Origin: Chloroflexota bacterium
GTDB taxonomy: Bacteria > Chloroflexota > Dehalococcoidia > E44-bin15
Length of the DNA: 56,701 nucleotides
Assembly: GCA_030604825.1 (NCBI GenBank)
Contig: JAUVVB010000001.1
Location: forward strand, 1-56,701
Direction: 5' to 3'
The notes under the pieces are model-generated. The model was not told the DNA's origin. It was given only the letters and a program-made list of their open reading frames with translations, and ran no database searches. A program made the position numbers and the translations under genes. Every line of letters starts with the position of its first letter. Positions within the stretch are counted from its first letter, which is position 1. Of the stretch, positions 41,756-51,337 are shown one piece after another.

Positions 41756-42850
41756 TTATCTCGCCGTTACGAAGCCTGCCTTGGGCAGGGCAGCGCGCAA
41801 CGCCTGGCTGACGGCCTCGATGTCCTGCTCATTTACATAGCCCAGATGTCCAATGCGAAATATCTTCCCCTCCAGCCTCTGCTGCCCCCCCGCCAGGATG
41901 GTGCCATGCTCCTCCCTGAGGATGCGCAGCAGCAGCTTCACATCGAGCCCCTCCGGCGCCCTCACCGCAGTAACGGTGTTGGAGGCATAGCTATCCTCGG
42001 GCAGCAGGGAGAGGCCCAGTGACCTTACCTCCTCCCTCGCCTTTGAGCCCACCCGGGCGTGGCGAGCCATGACGTTTGGCAGCCCTTCCCGCTGGAAAAT
42101 CTCCAGGGCGGCACCGAGGGCAAAAAAGACGCTCACCGCTGGGGTCCAGGGCGTCTGCCCTTTTTCCTCCAGGAATTTCTTCGCTTTAGCGAAGTCCCAG
42201 TAATAGCGAGGCATCTTCGCCCCGGCCTGCGCCTGCCACGCCTTCTGGCTAACGCTCACCATGGCAAGCCCCGGGGGTACCATCCACCCCTTTTGCGAGG
42301 CGGTGACCACCACATCGCAGCCCCAGGCATCGGTGGGAAGGTCAATGGCACCAAGGCTGCTTATGGCATCCACCACAAGGAGCTTATCGAATTCCCTCAC
42401 CACAGCGCTTATGGAGGCCAGGTCACTGGTTACCCCAGTGGAGGTCTCGTTGTGGGTCACCAGCGCCGCCTTTATCCCCGGGTCCTGGGACAGGGCCTGG
42501 CGCACTGCATCGGGATCGATAGGGGAGCCCCACTCAAAGCGAAGCCGCTCAACCTCAGCGCCAAAAGCCTCGGCGATATCGGCAAAGCGTTCCCCGAAGA
42601 AGCCATTGCTGACCACCAGCACCTTATCCCCCGGGGAGAGGGTGTTAACGATGGCAGCCTCCATGCCTCCCGTACCCGAACCGGTGAGGATGAGAACATC
42701 CCCTTTTGTCTGGAACACCTCCTTAAGCCTGGAGGTGATGGCGTGAATGAGCTCGGCGAACTGGGGACCGCGATGGTTGATCATCTGGCGGCTCATCACC
42801 TCGAGGATTTCGGGGGGGATGGGGGTGGGACCGGGAATACGCAATTGCAT
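41756..42850 (-). CDS. class V aminotransferase (serine/alanine-glyoxylate type)
   Basis: The 364-residue PLP enzyme starts with RIPGPTPIPPEILEVMSRQMINHRGPQF, and has LTGSGTGGMEAAIVN for the PLP phosphate. VVDAISSLGAIDLP has the Asp that contacts the ring, and TASQKGWMVPPG holds the Schiff-base Lys. The family transfers amino groups among alanine, serine and glyoxylate. Its position directly before serA suggests it works as the transaminase of phosphorylated serine synthesis, as in some methanogens and Dehalococcoidia-like bacteria, but a photorespiration-like reaction is not excluded. Confidence 0.85.
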   Translation of the reverse strand: MQLRIPGPTPIPPEILEVMSRQMINHRGPQFAELIHAITSRLKEVFQTKGDVLILTGSGTGGMEAAIVNTLSPGDKVLVVSNGFFGERFADIAEAFGAEVERLRFEWGSPIDPDAVRQALSQDPGIKAALVTHNETSTGVTSDLASISAVVREFDKLLVVDAISSLGAIDLPTDAWGCDVVVTASQKGWMVPPGLAMVSVSQKAWQAQAGAKMPRYYWDFAKAKKFLEEKGQTPWTPAVSVFFALGAALEIFQREGLPNVMARHARVGSKAREEVRSLGLSLLPEDSYASNTVTAVRAPEGLDVKLLLRILREEHGTILAGGQQRLEGKIFRIGHLGYVNEQDIEAVSQALRAALPKAGFVTAR

Positions 42851-42873
42851 CCTACGCCTCCGTGTTTAAGACT

Positions 42874-43185
42874 TTAGCCTATTATATCGCTATTTACCAG
42901 TCTTAGGAAGCGTCTTTTGCCCAGTCTGATCACGCTGCCGTGGCGAATCTCGGCGATGTTGTTGGTCACCCCTTTGCCATCGATCTCGATGCCGCCCTGG
43001 GCGAGGAGGCGCTTTGCCTGCTCAAGGTTCTCGGCGAGGCCGGTGGCGAGGAGAAGGTCGGCCACATTGACAAAGGCTGCGGGGATGGGCAGCACGCAGC
43101 CCACATCGAAGAGGATGCCCTCTTCCCTCAGCGCATTAAAGGAGATAGCGCAATCGGGGATATTGGCTGTGGCTTTTTTCGCCAT
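42874..43185 (-). CDS. stand-alone S4 domain, apparent remnant of the native tyrS C-terminus
   Basis: The 103-residue product has VNVADLLLATGLAENLEQAKRLLAQGGIEIDGKGV and IRLGKRRFLRLV, a full S4 RNA-binding domain of the tyrosyl-tRNA synthetase type. A short linker at the N-terminus (ALREEGILFDVGCVLPIP) resembles the pre-S4 segment of TyrS. The start follows the tyrS stop directly (TGAATG). Its GC-rich composition matches the host, whereas the present tyrS C-terminus is AT-rich. It looks like the original C-terminal piece displaced by a partial replacement of tyrS. It may still be translated and functional. Confidence 0.7.
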   Translation of the reverse strand: MAKKATANIPDCAISFNALREEGILFDVGCVLPIPAAFVNVADLLLATGLAENLEQAKRLLAQGGIEIDGKGVTNNIAEIRHGSVIRLGKRRFLRLVNSDIIG

Positions 43186-44418
43186 TCAGCCCCTCTTATC
43201 GGCATTTACGATCCTCTTTATCCGGCGCTTGCCCACCTTGATTACATCACCAGGTTTAATTCGCGCTTCCTCATCCGTTAATATATGTCTGGTTCCATCT
43301 GCGTGAATTATCTGAACAGCACCCTGAGCAAGCAACCTTTTAGCCTCGCTTATGCTATTCGCAAGATTGTTATCCACAAGCCACTTCGGCATGTCCCTGC
43401 GAAGGATTACTTCAGCGCTGACCTTGATACCAATAGTAGCATGCACTTCTTTGTGAAGTTCCCGCTTTTGAAACACACTTGCAAAGTATGCTTCAGCCCC
43501 GTGGGCTGCATCCTGGCTATGAAACTGGGCCACGATCTTCCAGGCCAATCTCTTTTTTAGTTCCATCGGGTTTATCGATCGGGCGGAAAGCCCCGCCCTA
43601 AACTCCTTCAGCTCCTGGTCCGGGACATCGGTGAGCAGCTCGAAGTAATCCATGATGAGGTCATCGGGGATGCTCATCACCTTGCCGTACATGTCATTGG
43701 CAGGCTCATCGACGGCGATGTAATTGCCCAGGCTTTTTGACATCTTCTGGCTGCCGCCGGTGCCCAGGAGAAGGGGGACCAGGAAGACCTGCTGCGGGGG
43801 CTGCCCCATCATCTGCTGAAGCTCCCGCCCCACCAGGCAGTTGAACTTCTGGTCGGTGCCACCAAACTCCACATCGGCCTCTATGACCACGGAATCATAG
43901 GCCTGAAGCAGGGGATAAAGCAGCTCGGTGAGGGCGATAGGGCGACCTGCCGCCTGCCTTTTGGCGAAGTCCTCCCTGGCCATCATCTGGGCCACGGTGA
44001 ACCTGCGGGTAAGGGCTATCACATCGCTGAGGTTGAACCGCGAGAACCACTCGCTCTGCCACACCACCTTTGTCCTCTCCCTATCCACCACCTTGAAGAA
44101 CTGCTTCAGGTAGGTCTCGGCATTGGCGCGCACCTCTTCGGGGGAGAGCATGGGACGGGTCTGGGACTCGCCGCTGGGGTCGCCGATCTGGGCGGTCCAG
44201 TCACCGACGATGAGGATGACCTGATGTCCCAGCTCCTGAAACTGGCGCAGCTTCCTCAGCCCCACCACATGTCCCAGATGGATATCGGGGTAGCTGGGGT
44301 CAAAGCCCTGCTTGAGGCAAAGTTTTCGCCCCGACTCCAAGAGCCTCACCAGTTCCTCTTCAACGATGATCTCGGCAACCCCTCTCCTTAGCAGGGAAGA
44401 AAGTTTCTGCTTCATCAT
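43186..44418 (-). CDS. tyrS: tyrosyl-tRNA synthetase, mosaic gene
   Basis: TyrS charges tRNA-Tyr. The HIGH-type motif is PDIHLGHVVGL near residue 45, LLYPLLQAYDS and GGTDQKFNCLVGRE form the tyrosine pocket, and KMSKS is at about residue 232. The C-terminal S4 domain is present (NSISEAKRLLAQGAVQI, IKVGKRRIKRIV). DNA up to about 43565 is GC-rich like the host, but the C-terminal 125 codons (43186-43565) are clearly AT-richer. A second, host-like S4 domain follows directly. This suggests recombination replaced the 3' part. Confidence 0.92.
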   Translation of the reverse strand: MMKQKLSSLLRRGVAEIIVEEELVRLLESGRKLCLKQGFDPSYPDIHLGHVVGLRKLRQFQELGHQVILIVGDWTAQIGDPSGESQTRPMLSPEEVRANAETYLKQFFKVVDRERTKVVWQSEWFSRFNLSDVIALTRRFTVAQMMAREDFAKRQAAGRPIALTELLYPLLQAYDSVVIEADVEFGGTDQKFNCLVGRELQQMMGQPPQQVFLVPLLLGTGGSQKMSKSLGNYIAVDEPANDMYGKVMSIPDDLIMDYFELLTDVPDQELKEFRAGLSARSINPMELKKRLAWKIVAQFHSQDAAHGAEAYFASVFQKRELHKEVHATIGIKVSAEVILRRDMPKWLVDNNLANSISEAKRLLAQGAVQIIHADGTRHILTDEEARIKPGDVIKVGKRRIKRIVNADKRG

Positions 44419-44423
44419 GCCAC

Positions 44424-45341
44424 CTACAAATCCAAAGCCCTTGCCCTTTCCACATCCCTTTTTATCTGAGCCTTTAGCTCTTCGGCGCTGGCAAACCTCT
44501 TCTCCCCCCGCAACCGCTCCACCAGCTCGATGGCAAGCTCGCTCCCATATAGCTCCCCCTCAAAATCGAGCAGGTGAACCTCGATGAGACGCTGTCCCCC
44601 GCCGAAGGTGGGGCGCACCCCGATATTGGTCACCGCCTTATAAACCCTTTCGCCGAGGAGGGCACGCGTGACATACACCCCATCAGCGGGCAACGCTTGC
44701 TCCGCCTCGGGGAGGATGTTTGCGGTGGGGAAGCCCAGGATCTTGCCCCGCTCATCCCCCTTTATCACCCTCCCCCTGAGGGTGAAGCGCCGACCCAAAA
44801 GCTGGTTTGCCCTCGTCATATCGCCCTGACTCAGACCATGGCGAATCGCCGTGCTGCTCACCACCTCCCCATGCCACACCCTTGGCGGCACCACCTCAAC
44901 ACCAAAATGGAGCTCCTCTTCCAGCGCCTTGAGGGTGGCAGCATCCCCCTCCCTCCTCCTGCCCAGGGCGAAATCCGGCCCGATCACCAGCCACCTCATC
45001 CTGAGGTGTTTTTGAAGCAGGATGAGAAACTCCCGGGCGCCAAGTTGAGCCAGCTCAACGGTGAAAGAAAGGGTGACGATAAGCTCCACTCCAAGGCTTT
45101 CTAAAAGTCTAACCCGTTCTTTGAGGCTGGTCAAGTAGGTAAGCTTAGATTCGGGGGAGAGCACCAGGCGGGGGTGGCGATGGAAGGTTACCACGCCGCT
45201 GAGGAGACCCTCCTCAGCGGCCTTTTGCCTCAGCTTGTGGATCAGATGCTGGTGACCCAAATGAACGCCATCGAAAACCCCGATGCTGAGCGCCGTTTCA
45301 CCCCCTGGCACCACCTTCGCCAGCTCGTCTTCAACGAGCAT
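44424..45341 (-). CDS. ribF: bifunctional riboflavin kinase / FAD synthetase
   Basis: RibF turns riboflavin into FMN and FAD. The adenylyltransferase domain has IGVFDGVHLGHQHLIHKL near residue 22 and FHRHPRLVLSPES. The STAIRHGLSQGD segment and the kinase domain follow, with FTLRGRVIKGDERGKILGFPTANI and VTNIGVRPTFGG. The start is set at ATG 45341 (MLVEDELAK), overlapping the sensor gene by 11 bases. The longer frame to 45365 is also open. It lies 5 bases before tyrS. Confidence 0.95.
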   Translation of the reverse strand: MLVEDELAKVVPGGETALSIGVFDGVHLGHQHLIHKLRQKAAEEGLLSGVVTFHRHPRLVLSPESKLTYLTSLKERVRLLESLGVELIVTLSFTVELAQLGAREFLILLQKHLRMRWLVIGPDFALGRRREGDAATLKALEEELHFGVEVVPPRVWHGEVVSSTAIRHGLSQGDMTRANQLLGRRFTLRGRVIKGDERGKILGFPTANILPEAEQALPADGVYVTRALLGERVYKAVTNIGVRPTFGGGQRLIEVHLLDFEGELYGSELAIELVERLRGEKRFASAEELKAQIKRDVERARALDL

Positions 45342-48300
45342 TCTTCCCCCCACCTTTTTTGCCAAAGGCGTGGAGGAAGGCAGCTACCACCCCGGGGTCC
45401 CACTGGCTCCCCGCCCCCTTCTTGAGGATCTCCATGGCCTGCTCACTGGTCATGGCGGGGCGATAGGGGCGGGCTGAGGTCATGGCATCATAGGCATCGG
45501 AGACGGCGATGATGCGCGCTCCCAACGGGATTTCCTCCCCCTTCAGGCTGCCGGGATAGCCACCGCCATTGTATCGCTCATGATGGTGCTCGATGACATC
45601 CAAGGTTCCATTTATAAAGCTGAGGAAGCGCAGCATATCCACCGACCTTGTGGGGTGAAGCTGGATCTCAGCCCTCTCGCTGGGGGTGAGTTCGTCTGGC
45701 TTGAGCAATATCCCATCGGGGGTGCCGATCTTGCCCAGGTCATGAAGCCTGGCTGCTGACTCCAGATTCCTTACCTGCTCCAAAGGGAGCCCCATATCAA
45801 AGGCGAGCTGCCGCGAAAGCTGGGCCACCCTCTCCGAATGACCACGACTGTAGGGGTCGCGGGCTTCGATGGTGAGCACCAGGGTTCTGGCCATCTTCAG
45901 ATAGGCATCCTCAAGCTGCCGCTTGCTCTGGTCCAGGGCCTCGGTGCTGGTCAGCAGCTCGCTATAGGCCGTCTCCAGCGCCTCCTTGCGCTCCTTTACC
46001 TCCCGATAGAGCCTGTCGTTGGCGATGGCAACGGCAATCTGACCTGCCAGCTCCTCCAGTATCTCCCACTCCCTCTGCCCATAAGCATTGGGACGGCGGC
46101 TGAAAAAGTTGAAGGTGCCAATGACCTCACCCCTGGAGAAGAGGGGGAGGCGAATCGCCGACCTGAGACCTTCTCTTAGGAAGGTCTCATCAAGGGGGAA
46201 TTGCCTCTCCTGGGCAAGATCGGCTTCGATATTAGTCATCCTGTTCTGGACAACCCACGCCGTTGCCGAATCCTTTAAGGGGAAAGTGGTCCCTGCCTTG
46301 CGCTCCGTCTCCACCGCCGAGGAAACGGCAAAAAGCCTTAGCTTGTCCCCCTCCACCAGGGCGATGCTGATGCGGTCAAAGTCCACCAGCCGCTTTACCC
46401 TGGCGACAAAGGCCTCAAATACATCCTCGATGTTCAGGCTGTAGGTGATAATCCTGGTCAGCTCAGCGGTCACCTCAAGCCGCTCCGCCTTATCTTTGAC
46501 GTCCTGGTAGAGGGAGACGTTCTCTATGGCCACCGCTATCTGGTTGCCGATGGCCGTGAGCAGGCCTACATCCTCGGCAGCAAACTGGTGGTCGCCGCGG
46601 CTGGCAATGACTATCGCCCCCCGCGGCAGCTCCCGGTACCAGAAGGGCACCGTGAGATAAGCTTTTAACCCTTCCTTTTCCATCGCCGCCGCCGCCCCAA
46701 CCGCTTTGGCTTCAGCGAACACGCCCTCGGCTTCAAATACAGGCTCCCGCCACTCCATCCCCCTCTCGATTTCCTCCTTCTCCAGCCTTATTCTCCCCAA
46801 GCTGCCAACAAACTCCTCCGATACCCCGCGGTGAGCCTTGAGCGTGAACTCCCCGGCCTCAAGATCGAAAAGGTATATGCCGCCGGCATCGGCGTTCATC
46901 ACCTCCAGCACTTTGGCCAGGGCAATGTCTAGAAGCTCTTGAAGGTCGAGGGTCTGGCTTGCCACTGAGGCCACGCCATAGAGCGCCTCAAGTTGCTTGG
47001 TATGCCTTTGAATCTCCTCCTCCGCCCGCTTGCGCTCGGTGATGTCCCTGAGTAGCATAGAATAGGCACGTTCACCCCCATAGGTGATCTCCTTGAACCT
47101 GACCTCGAGGGGCACGCTGCTCCCATCTTCCCGCCGAAGGGCGAATTCCTCTATCTCTGGCGGCGGCTCGCCGCGCCTGGTCCTTTCATAGATTTCCCTG
47201 GACTTCTCGATGCTCTCGGGGGTCAAATGTTGCACGAAAGGCCCACCAATTATCTCCGCCACAGGCCTTCCCAGGAATTCGGCAACCCTCTCATTGGCAA
47301 AGAGCACCTTGTTCCCCCAAACCACCATATAGCCATCATTCATATCCCCCATCAGATGCCGGTACTTCTCCTCCGAAGTCTTAAGCGCTTCCTCAGCCCG
47401 CTTGCGCTCGGTGATGTCGCGGAATGAAGCCAAACCTGCTAATTTCCCCTGATATTCAGTTCTTATAGCAACAGTGCTTAGCCATATTTCTCTGCCGTCT
47501 TTGGTTATCGTCCGAAATTCGTTGATCTGCCGTAGGTCATGTTCAAACATGTCCTCTACCATAATCTTGAGAGCCCGATCTCTATCCTCTGGGTGGATGA
47601 AATCAAGCGGATTCACCCCAACTATATCCTCTACAGAATCAAATCCATATATTTTCACAGCAGCTTGATTGGCAAGCACGATTCTCATCGTTTCAGCATC
47701 AATAACAGCCATGCCATCAAGCGTGGTCTCAAATAACTCTCGGTATTTCTCCTCTGAGGCCCTTAGCGCTTCCTCCCCCCGCTTGCGCTCGGTGATGTCG
47801 CGGAAAATATGCACCAGTTGCTGAACTGTGCCGTCTTTGCCCTTGATGGGGTAGGCATAAGCATCAAACCAGCGACCATCGAGGTGCTGTTCACACAACT
47901 CAGAGTGTGTGGCTTCACCAGAGCTAAATGTCTGACAGGAAGGGCAGTTGGGGATTGGTCCTTCAGTGCCATGCATCAGTTCATAGCAGTGTGCACCGAG
48001 CACCTTCGCACCAGGGAAAGCCCTGTTCATGGCTTGGTTGGCTTGCACTACCCGGAAGTCTTTGTCAATGATGATAACCAGGTCCTCAATGGCGTCAAAA
48101 GTGTCCTGCCAGTGCGCTGCCGCCTGGATCAGCTCCTCCTCCGCCTGCTTGCGCTCGCTGATGTCGCGGAAAATGCCGCGAGTGGCAACGGGCTTGCCAT
48201 CCTGGAAGCGACAATTGGCACTCCCCTCCACCAGAATTGTCCTGCCGTCTTTGGTCACGAACGCGGCTTCAATGCGATCAACCTTTTCCCCGTCCATCAC

Positions 48301-50193
48301 ACGCTGGAATATCTCCATGCAGTGTGCCCTGCTGTCGGGGTGAATAATGTCGAATAAAGAAAGACCAGCGATCTCATCTTCCGTGTATCCGAGTGTCTCC
48401 CGCCAGGCACGGTTCACATACATAAAGCGGCCGTCGGGAGCCACGCTTTGGATGAGGTCGTTGGCGTTGTCAAAGAAGTCCCGCAACCGCTCCTCGCTCT
48501 CCCGCAGCACCTCCTCCGCCCGCTTGCGCTCGCTGATGTCGCTGAGTAGCACAGCATACGCGCGCTCGCCCTCATAGGTGATCTCCACGAACTTGGCCTC
48601 AACTGTAATTGTGGTCCCATCTTCCAGTTGAAAGGTGAGTTCCTCGATCTCTGGCGGCAGCTCCCCCCGCTTGGTCATTTCATAGATTTGCCTCGACTTC
48701 TCCTGGCTGTCAGGGGTCATCTGGTCGAAGATACCCCTCGCCATTATCCTCTCCATAGGCATTCTGAAGATTTCGGCAACTCTGTCATTGGCAAAGAATA
48801 CCCGGGAGCCTCGAACCACGAGATAGGCGTCGCGCATGTCGCGAACCAAAGTCCTATACTTTTCCCCCGACTCCCTCAGCGCCTCCTCCGCCCGCTTGCG
48901 CTCGCTGATGTCCCTAAAACCTTCAACAATGCCTATCAGTTCGCCATCAGGTCTCCAAAAGGGAGTCGCCGTCACAATGCAAGGCATTCTGGTGCCATCG
49001 TTGCGTTCCCTTTCAGACTCATATTCAACACGCTCCTTACCGCCGAGAATCCGGGTCAGCGGACAATTGGGAGTATGACATGCGGGGCCGTGAAACACCT
49101 CATAGCACTTCTTGGCCAACGCTTCATCCTTGCTTACGCCCGACAGAGTCAAAAATGTCTTGTTCACTCGAAGCACGTTGAAGTCTTTATCAATCAAACG
49201 CATACCGTCAGCTGCGGTGTCGAATATCTGATCGAGTTCTGCGTGGGCAAGTTTGGTTTCCTCCTCCGCCCGCTTGCGCTCGCTGATGTCCCTGATAACG
49301 GCAGAATAGGCACGTTCACCCTCATATGTGATCTGCTTGAACCTGGCCTCAATGGGAATGCTGGTCCCATCTTCTCGCTGAATGGTGAATTCCTCTATCT
49401 CTGGCGGCGGCTCTCCGCGCCTGGTCCTTTCATAGATTTCCCTGGACTTCTCGAGGGTCTCGGGGGTCAAACGTTGTACGAAAGGCCCACCAATTATCTC
49501 CTCCAGGGGTCTTTGCAAGACTTCCGCAACCCTCTCATTGGCAAAGAGCACCTTGTTCCCCCGAACCACCAGATAGCCATCATTTATGTCCTCCACCAGA
49601 TGGCGGTACTTCTCCTCCGAGTCCCGCAGCGCCTCCAACCTGGCATTGCTCTCCGCCATGACCTGGGCATACTCGAAGGCCACCCCCAGCATCTCGGTGG
49701 AGGTGCCAAGCCAATTGAGGTACCGGGGGGACAGCCGCTTGGTCCTGAAGAAAAGGTTCCACACCCCGCAGACCCTATCCGCTGACCTTATGGGAATGCT
49801 GTAGAGGGCGTAGTATCCCTGTTTCTTGAGAATATCTCTGGGGAACCGGGGCTCCCGGGGAAGGTCAAGCACCACGGCGGGCTCCCCCAGGGAGGCGACA
49901 CGCCCTATAATGCCCTCCCCCAGCTTGATGGGGGTTACTTGCGCCTCCCTGGCGCACTGGTCCGATAGCCCGCGCTGGCAAGCGTAGGTGAGCTCGCCCC
50001 TTTCCTCATCCACAAGGTATATCTCCACCGCCTCCACCCTGGGGTCCTGCAGCGTCGCCTCCAAAGCCATGTTGAGGATCGTCTCTAGAGGAAGGGACCG
50101 GCTCACCCCTTTGGCCATCGCAGCAAAGGCCCTGAGGAAACGGTCATCCATCGTGAGCCTGGTGCTTCTGGGGCGTTTTCTCTCCGCACCCAT
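45331..50193 (-). CDS. giant GAF/seven-PAS/GAF/GAF sensor with HD-GYP phosphodiesterase
   Basis: The 1620-residue protein has no membrane segment. Domains in order: GAF (about 20-180), seven PAS modules (about 190-305, 311-426, 436-551, 562-674, 685-796, 807-923, 934-1047), GAF (1060-1225), GAF (1235-1385) and HD-GYP (1430-1605). The HD-GYP part has LHDLGKIGTPDGILLKPDEL and HHHERYNGGGYPGSLKGEEIPLGARI, so it should cleave cyclic-di-GMP. Each PAS ends with a near-identical ISERKRAEE linker. PAS1, 3 and 7 are close copies. The second and fifth modules carry CHTPNCP- and PNCPSC-type Cys groups that may bind a metal or haem. It precedes ribF with an 11-base overlap. Confidence 0.9.
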   Translation of the reverse strand: MGAERKRPRSTRLTMDDRFLRAFAAMAKGVSRSLPLETILNMALEATLQDPRVEAVEIYLVDEERGELTYACQRGLSDQCAREAQVTPIKLGEGIIGRVASLGEPAVVLDLPREPRFPRDILKKQGYYALYSIPIRSADRVCGVWNLFFRTKRLSPRYLNWLGTSTEMLGVAFEYAQVMAESNARLEALRDSEEKYRHLVEDINDGYLVVRGNKVLFANERVAEVLQRPLEEIIGGPFVQRLTPETLEKSREIYERTRRGEPPPEIEEFTIQREDGTSIPIEARFKQITYEGERAYSAVIRDISERKRAEEETKLAHAELDQIFDTAADGMRLIDKDFNVLRVNKTFLTLSGVSKDEALAKKCYEVFHGPACHTPNCPLTRILGGKERVEYESERERNDGTRMPCIVTATPFWRPDGELIGIVEGFRDISERKRAEEALRESGEKYRTLVRDMRDAYLVVRGSRVFFANDRVAEIFRMPMERIMARGIFDQMTPDSQEKSRQIYEMTKRGELPPEIEELTFQLEDGTTITVEAKFVEITYEGERAYAVLLSDISERKRAEEVLRESEERLRDFFDNANDLIQSVAPDGRFMYVNRAWRETLGYTEDEIAGLSLFDIIHPDSRAHCMEIFQRVMDGEKVDRIEAAFVTKDGRTILVEGSANCRFQDGKPVATRGIFRDISERKQAEEELIQAAAHWQDTFDAIEDLVIIIDKDFRVVQANQAMNRAFPGAKVLGAHCYELMHGTEGPIPNCPSCQTFSSGEATHSELCEQHLDGRWFDAYAYPIKGKDGTVQQLVHIFRDITERKRGEEALRASEEKYRELFETTLDGMAVIDAETMRIVLANQAAVKIYGFDSVEDIVGVNPLDFIHPEDRDRALKIMVEDMFEHDLRQINEFRTITKDGREIWLSTVAIRTEYQGKLAGLASFRDITERKRAEEALKTSEEKYRHLMGDMNDGYMVVWGNKVLFANERVAEFLGRPVAEIIGGPFVQHLTPESIEKSREIYERTRRGEPPPEIEEFALRREDGSSVPLEVRFKEITYGGERAYSMLLRDITERKRAEEEIQRHTKQLEALYGVASVASQTLDLQELLDIALAKVLEVMNADAGGIYLFDLEAGEFTLKAHRGVSEEFVGSLGRIRLEKEEIERGMEWREPVFEAEGVFAEAKAVGAAAAMEKEGLKAYLTVPFWYRELPRGAIVIASRGDHQFAAEDVGLLTAIGNQIAVAIENVSLYQDVKDKAERLEVTAELTRIITYSLNIEDVFEAFVARVKRLVDFDRISIALVEGDKLRLFAVSSAVETERKAGTTFPLKDSATAWVVQNRMTNIEADLAQERQFPLDETFLREGLRSAIRLPLFSRGEVIGTFNFFSRRPNAYGQREWEILEELAGQIAVAIANDRLYREVKERKEALETAYSELLTSTEALDQSKRQLEDAYLKMARTLVLTIEARDPYSRGHSERVAQLSRQLAFDMGLPLEQVRNLESAARLHDLGKIGTPDGILLKPDELTPSERAEIQLHPTRSVDMLRFLSFINGTLDVIEHHHERYNGGGYPGSLKGEEIPLGARIIAVSDAYDAMTSARPYRPAMTSEQAMEILKKGAGSQWDPGVVAAFLHAFGKKGGGKNAR
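47020..49293 (-). repeat. seven copies of a conserved PAS linker, spaced about 370 bases
   Basis: A segment of about 31 bases with the core CCGCTTGCGCTCGCTGATGTC (plus-strand sense, or one with GGTGATGTC) recurs near 47030, 47400, 47775, 48145, 48515, 48895 and 49265. Each encodes the ISERKRAEE-type helix between PAS modules on the minus strand. The repeats are long and alike enough to allow recombination that adds, deletes or swaps modules. Confidence 0.85.
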
Positions 50194-50230
50194 TCCGCCA
50201 CCCCCTGTTCAACCCCAGGCTCCACGCTAT

Positions 50231-50260
50231 AGGCTACAGGATTTATGTCACCCTTGTCAA
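50231..50260 (-). promoter_or_regulatory. candidate promoter of the sensor-ribF-tyrS gene group
   Basis: On the minus strand a perfect TTGACA (50260-50255) is followed after 18 bases by TAGCCT (50236-50231). The -10 is weak. Two TTAGTACT copies lie just upstream (near 50267 and 50310) and could be protein-binding sites. Confidence 0.45.
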
Positions 50261-50292
50261 TTAACCGTTAGTACTTATGTACCGTCTCCCGC

Positions 50293-51324
50293 TTAACCTT
50301 TAGTACTACCCGCCAGCTTGCGTCCCACCGAGGCAGCCACGCTGGCCACCTGGTCCATCAGCTTGTGGAAGTTCTCGAAGGTGAGGGACTGAGCGCCGTC
50401 CTTCAGGGCGGAGTCGGGGGTGGGGTGAACCTCGATCATCAACCCATCGGCACCTGCGGCCACTGCCGCCAGGGCCAAGGGGGCCACCAGATACCACTTC
50501 CCCGTTCCATGGCTGGGGTCAGCGATGATGGGGAGGTGGCTCAGCTTCTCGATGATGGGGATGGCACTGAGGTCCATGGTGTTTCTGGTATAGGTCTCGA
50601 AGGTTCTGATCCCGCGCTCACAGAGCATTACCTGGCGATTTCCCTGGGAGAGGATATATTCGGCGCAGAGGAGCCACTCCTCGATGGTGGCCGACATCCC
50701 CCGCTTGAGCATCACCGGCTTTTTGGCCTTTCCCACCTCATCGAGGAGGATGAAGTTCTGCATATTTCGCGCCCCCACCTGGAGGATGTCGGCATAGCTG
50801 GAGACCAGCTCCACGTCCTGGGGGGTGAGCACCTCGGTGATGACGGGCATCCCGGTCTCCTCCCGAGCCCGGGCCAGGATGCGGAGCCCCGCCTCCCCCA
50901 GGCCGCGAAAGCTATAGGGGGAGGTGCTGGGCTTGAAGGCGCCACCCCGCAGGATATTTGCCCCCGACGCCTTCACCGCGCGCGCCGTCTCCACGACCTG
51001 CTCCTCGCTTTCCACAGCGCAGGGGCCAGCGATGACCACCAGCTCATCGCCCCCGATGGTGAGAGGGCCAACCTTTATGATGCTATCTTGAGGCTGAAAC
51101 TCGCGGCTGGAGAGCTTATAGGGCTTGGAAATGGGGACCACCTCGTCAACCCCGGGGAAGAGCTCCAGCATGTCGCGAAGCTCGGGGTAGGTTTTTCCCA
51201 CCACCCCAATGACGGTTCGCTCCACGCCACGGGAAAGATGGCCGGTAAGCCCCAGTTCGGTCAGGCGCTCAAGGATATCGTTGAGCTCCCTCTCTCCCGA
51301 ATCCAACCTCATGACGACGATCAT
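50293..51324 (-). CDS. aroF: 3-deoxy-7-phosphoheptulonate synthase (type I beta)
   Basis: This enzyme condenses phosphoenolpyruvate and erythrose 4-phosphate, the first step to aromatic amino acids. A ferredoxin-like regulatory domain (residues 1-70) precedes the barrel. [60 protein letters not shown] and IADPSHGTG are clear. Length (343) fits the type with an N-terminal domain. It lies 13 bases after aroH. Confidence 0.96.
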   Translation of the reverse strand: MIVVMRLDSGERELNDILERLTELGLTGHLSRGVERTVIGVVGKTYPELRDMLELFPGVDEVVPISKPYKLSSREFQPQDSIIKVGPLTIGGDELVVIAGPCAVESEEQVVETARAVKASGANILRGGAFKPSTSPYSFRGLGEAGLRILARAREETGMPVITEVLTPQDVELVSSYADILQVGARNMQNFILLDEVGKAKKPVMLKRGMSATIEEWLLCAEYILSQGNRQVMLCERGIRTFETYTRNTMDLSAIPIIEKLSHLPIIADPSHGTGKWYLVAPLALAAVAAGADGLMIEVHPTPDSALKDGAQSLTFENFHKLMDQVASVAASVGRKLAGSTKG

Positions 51325-51337
51325 TTCACCCTCCCGT

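Noticed and set aside
44419-44423. A T-box leader for tyrS
   Set aside because: Only 5 bases separate ribF and tyrS, so there is no room for one.
47020-49293. Regularly spaced repeats that could suggest a CRISPR array
   Set aside because: The spacing of about 370 bases is too long and the repeats lie inside one reading frame as PAS linkers.
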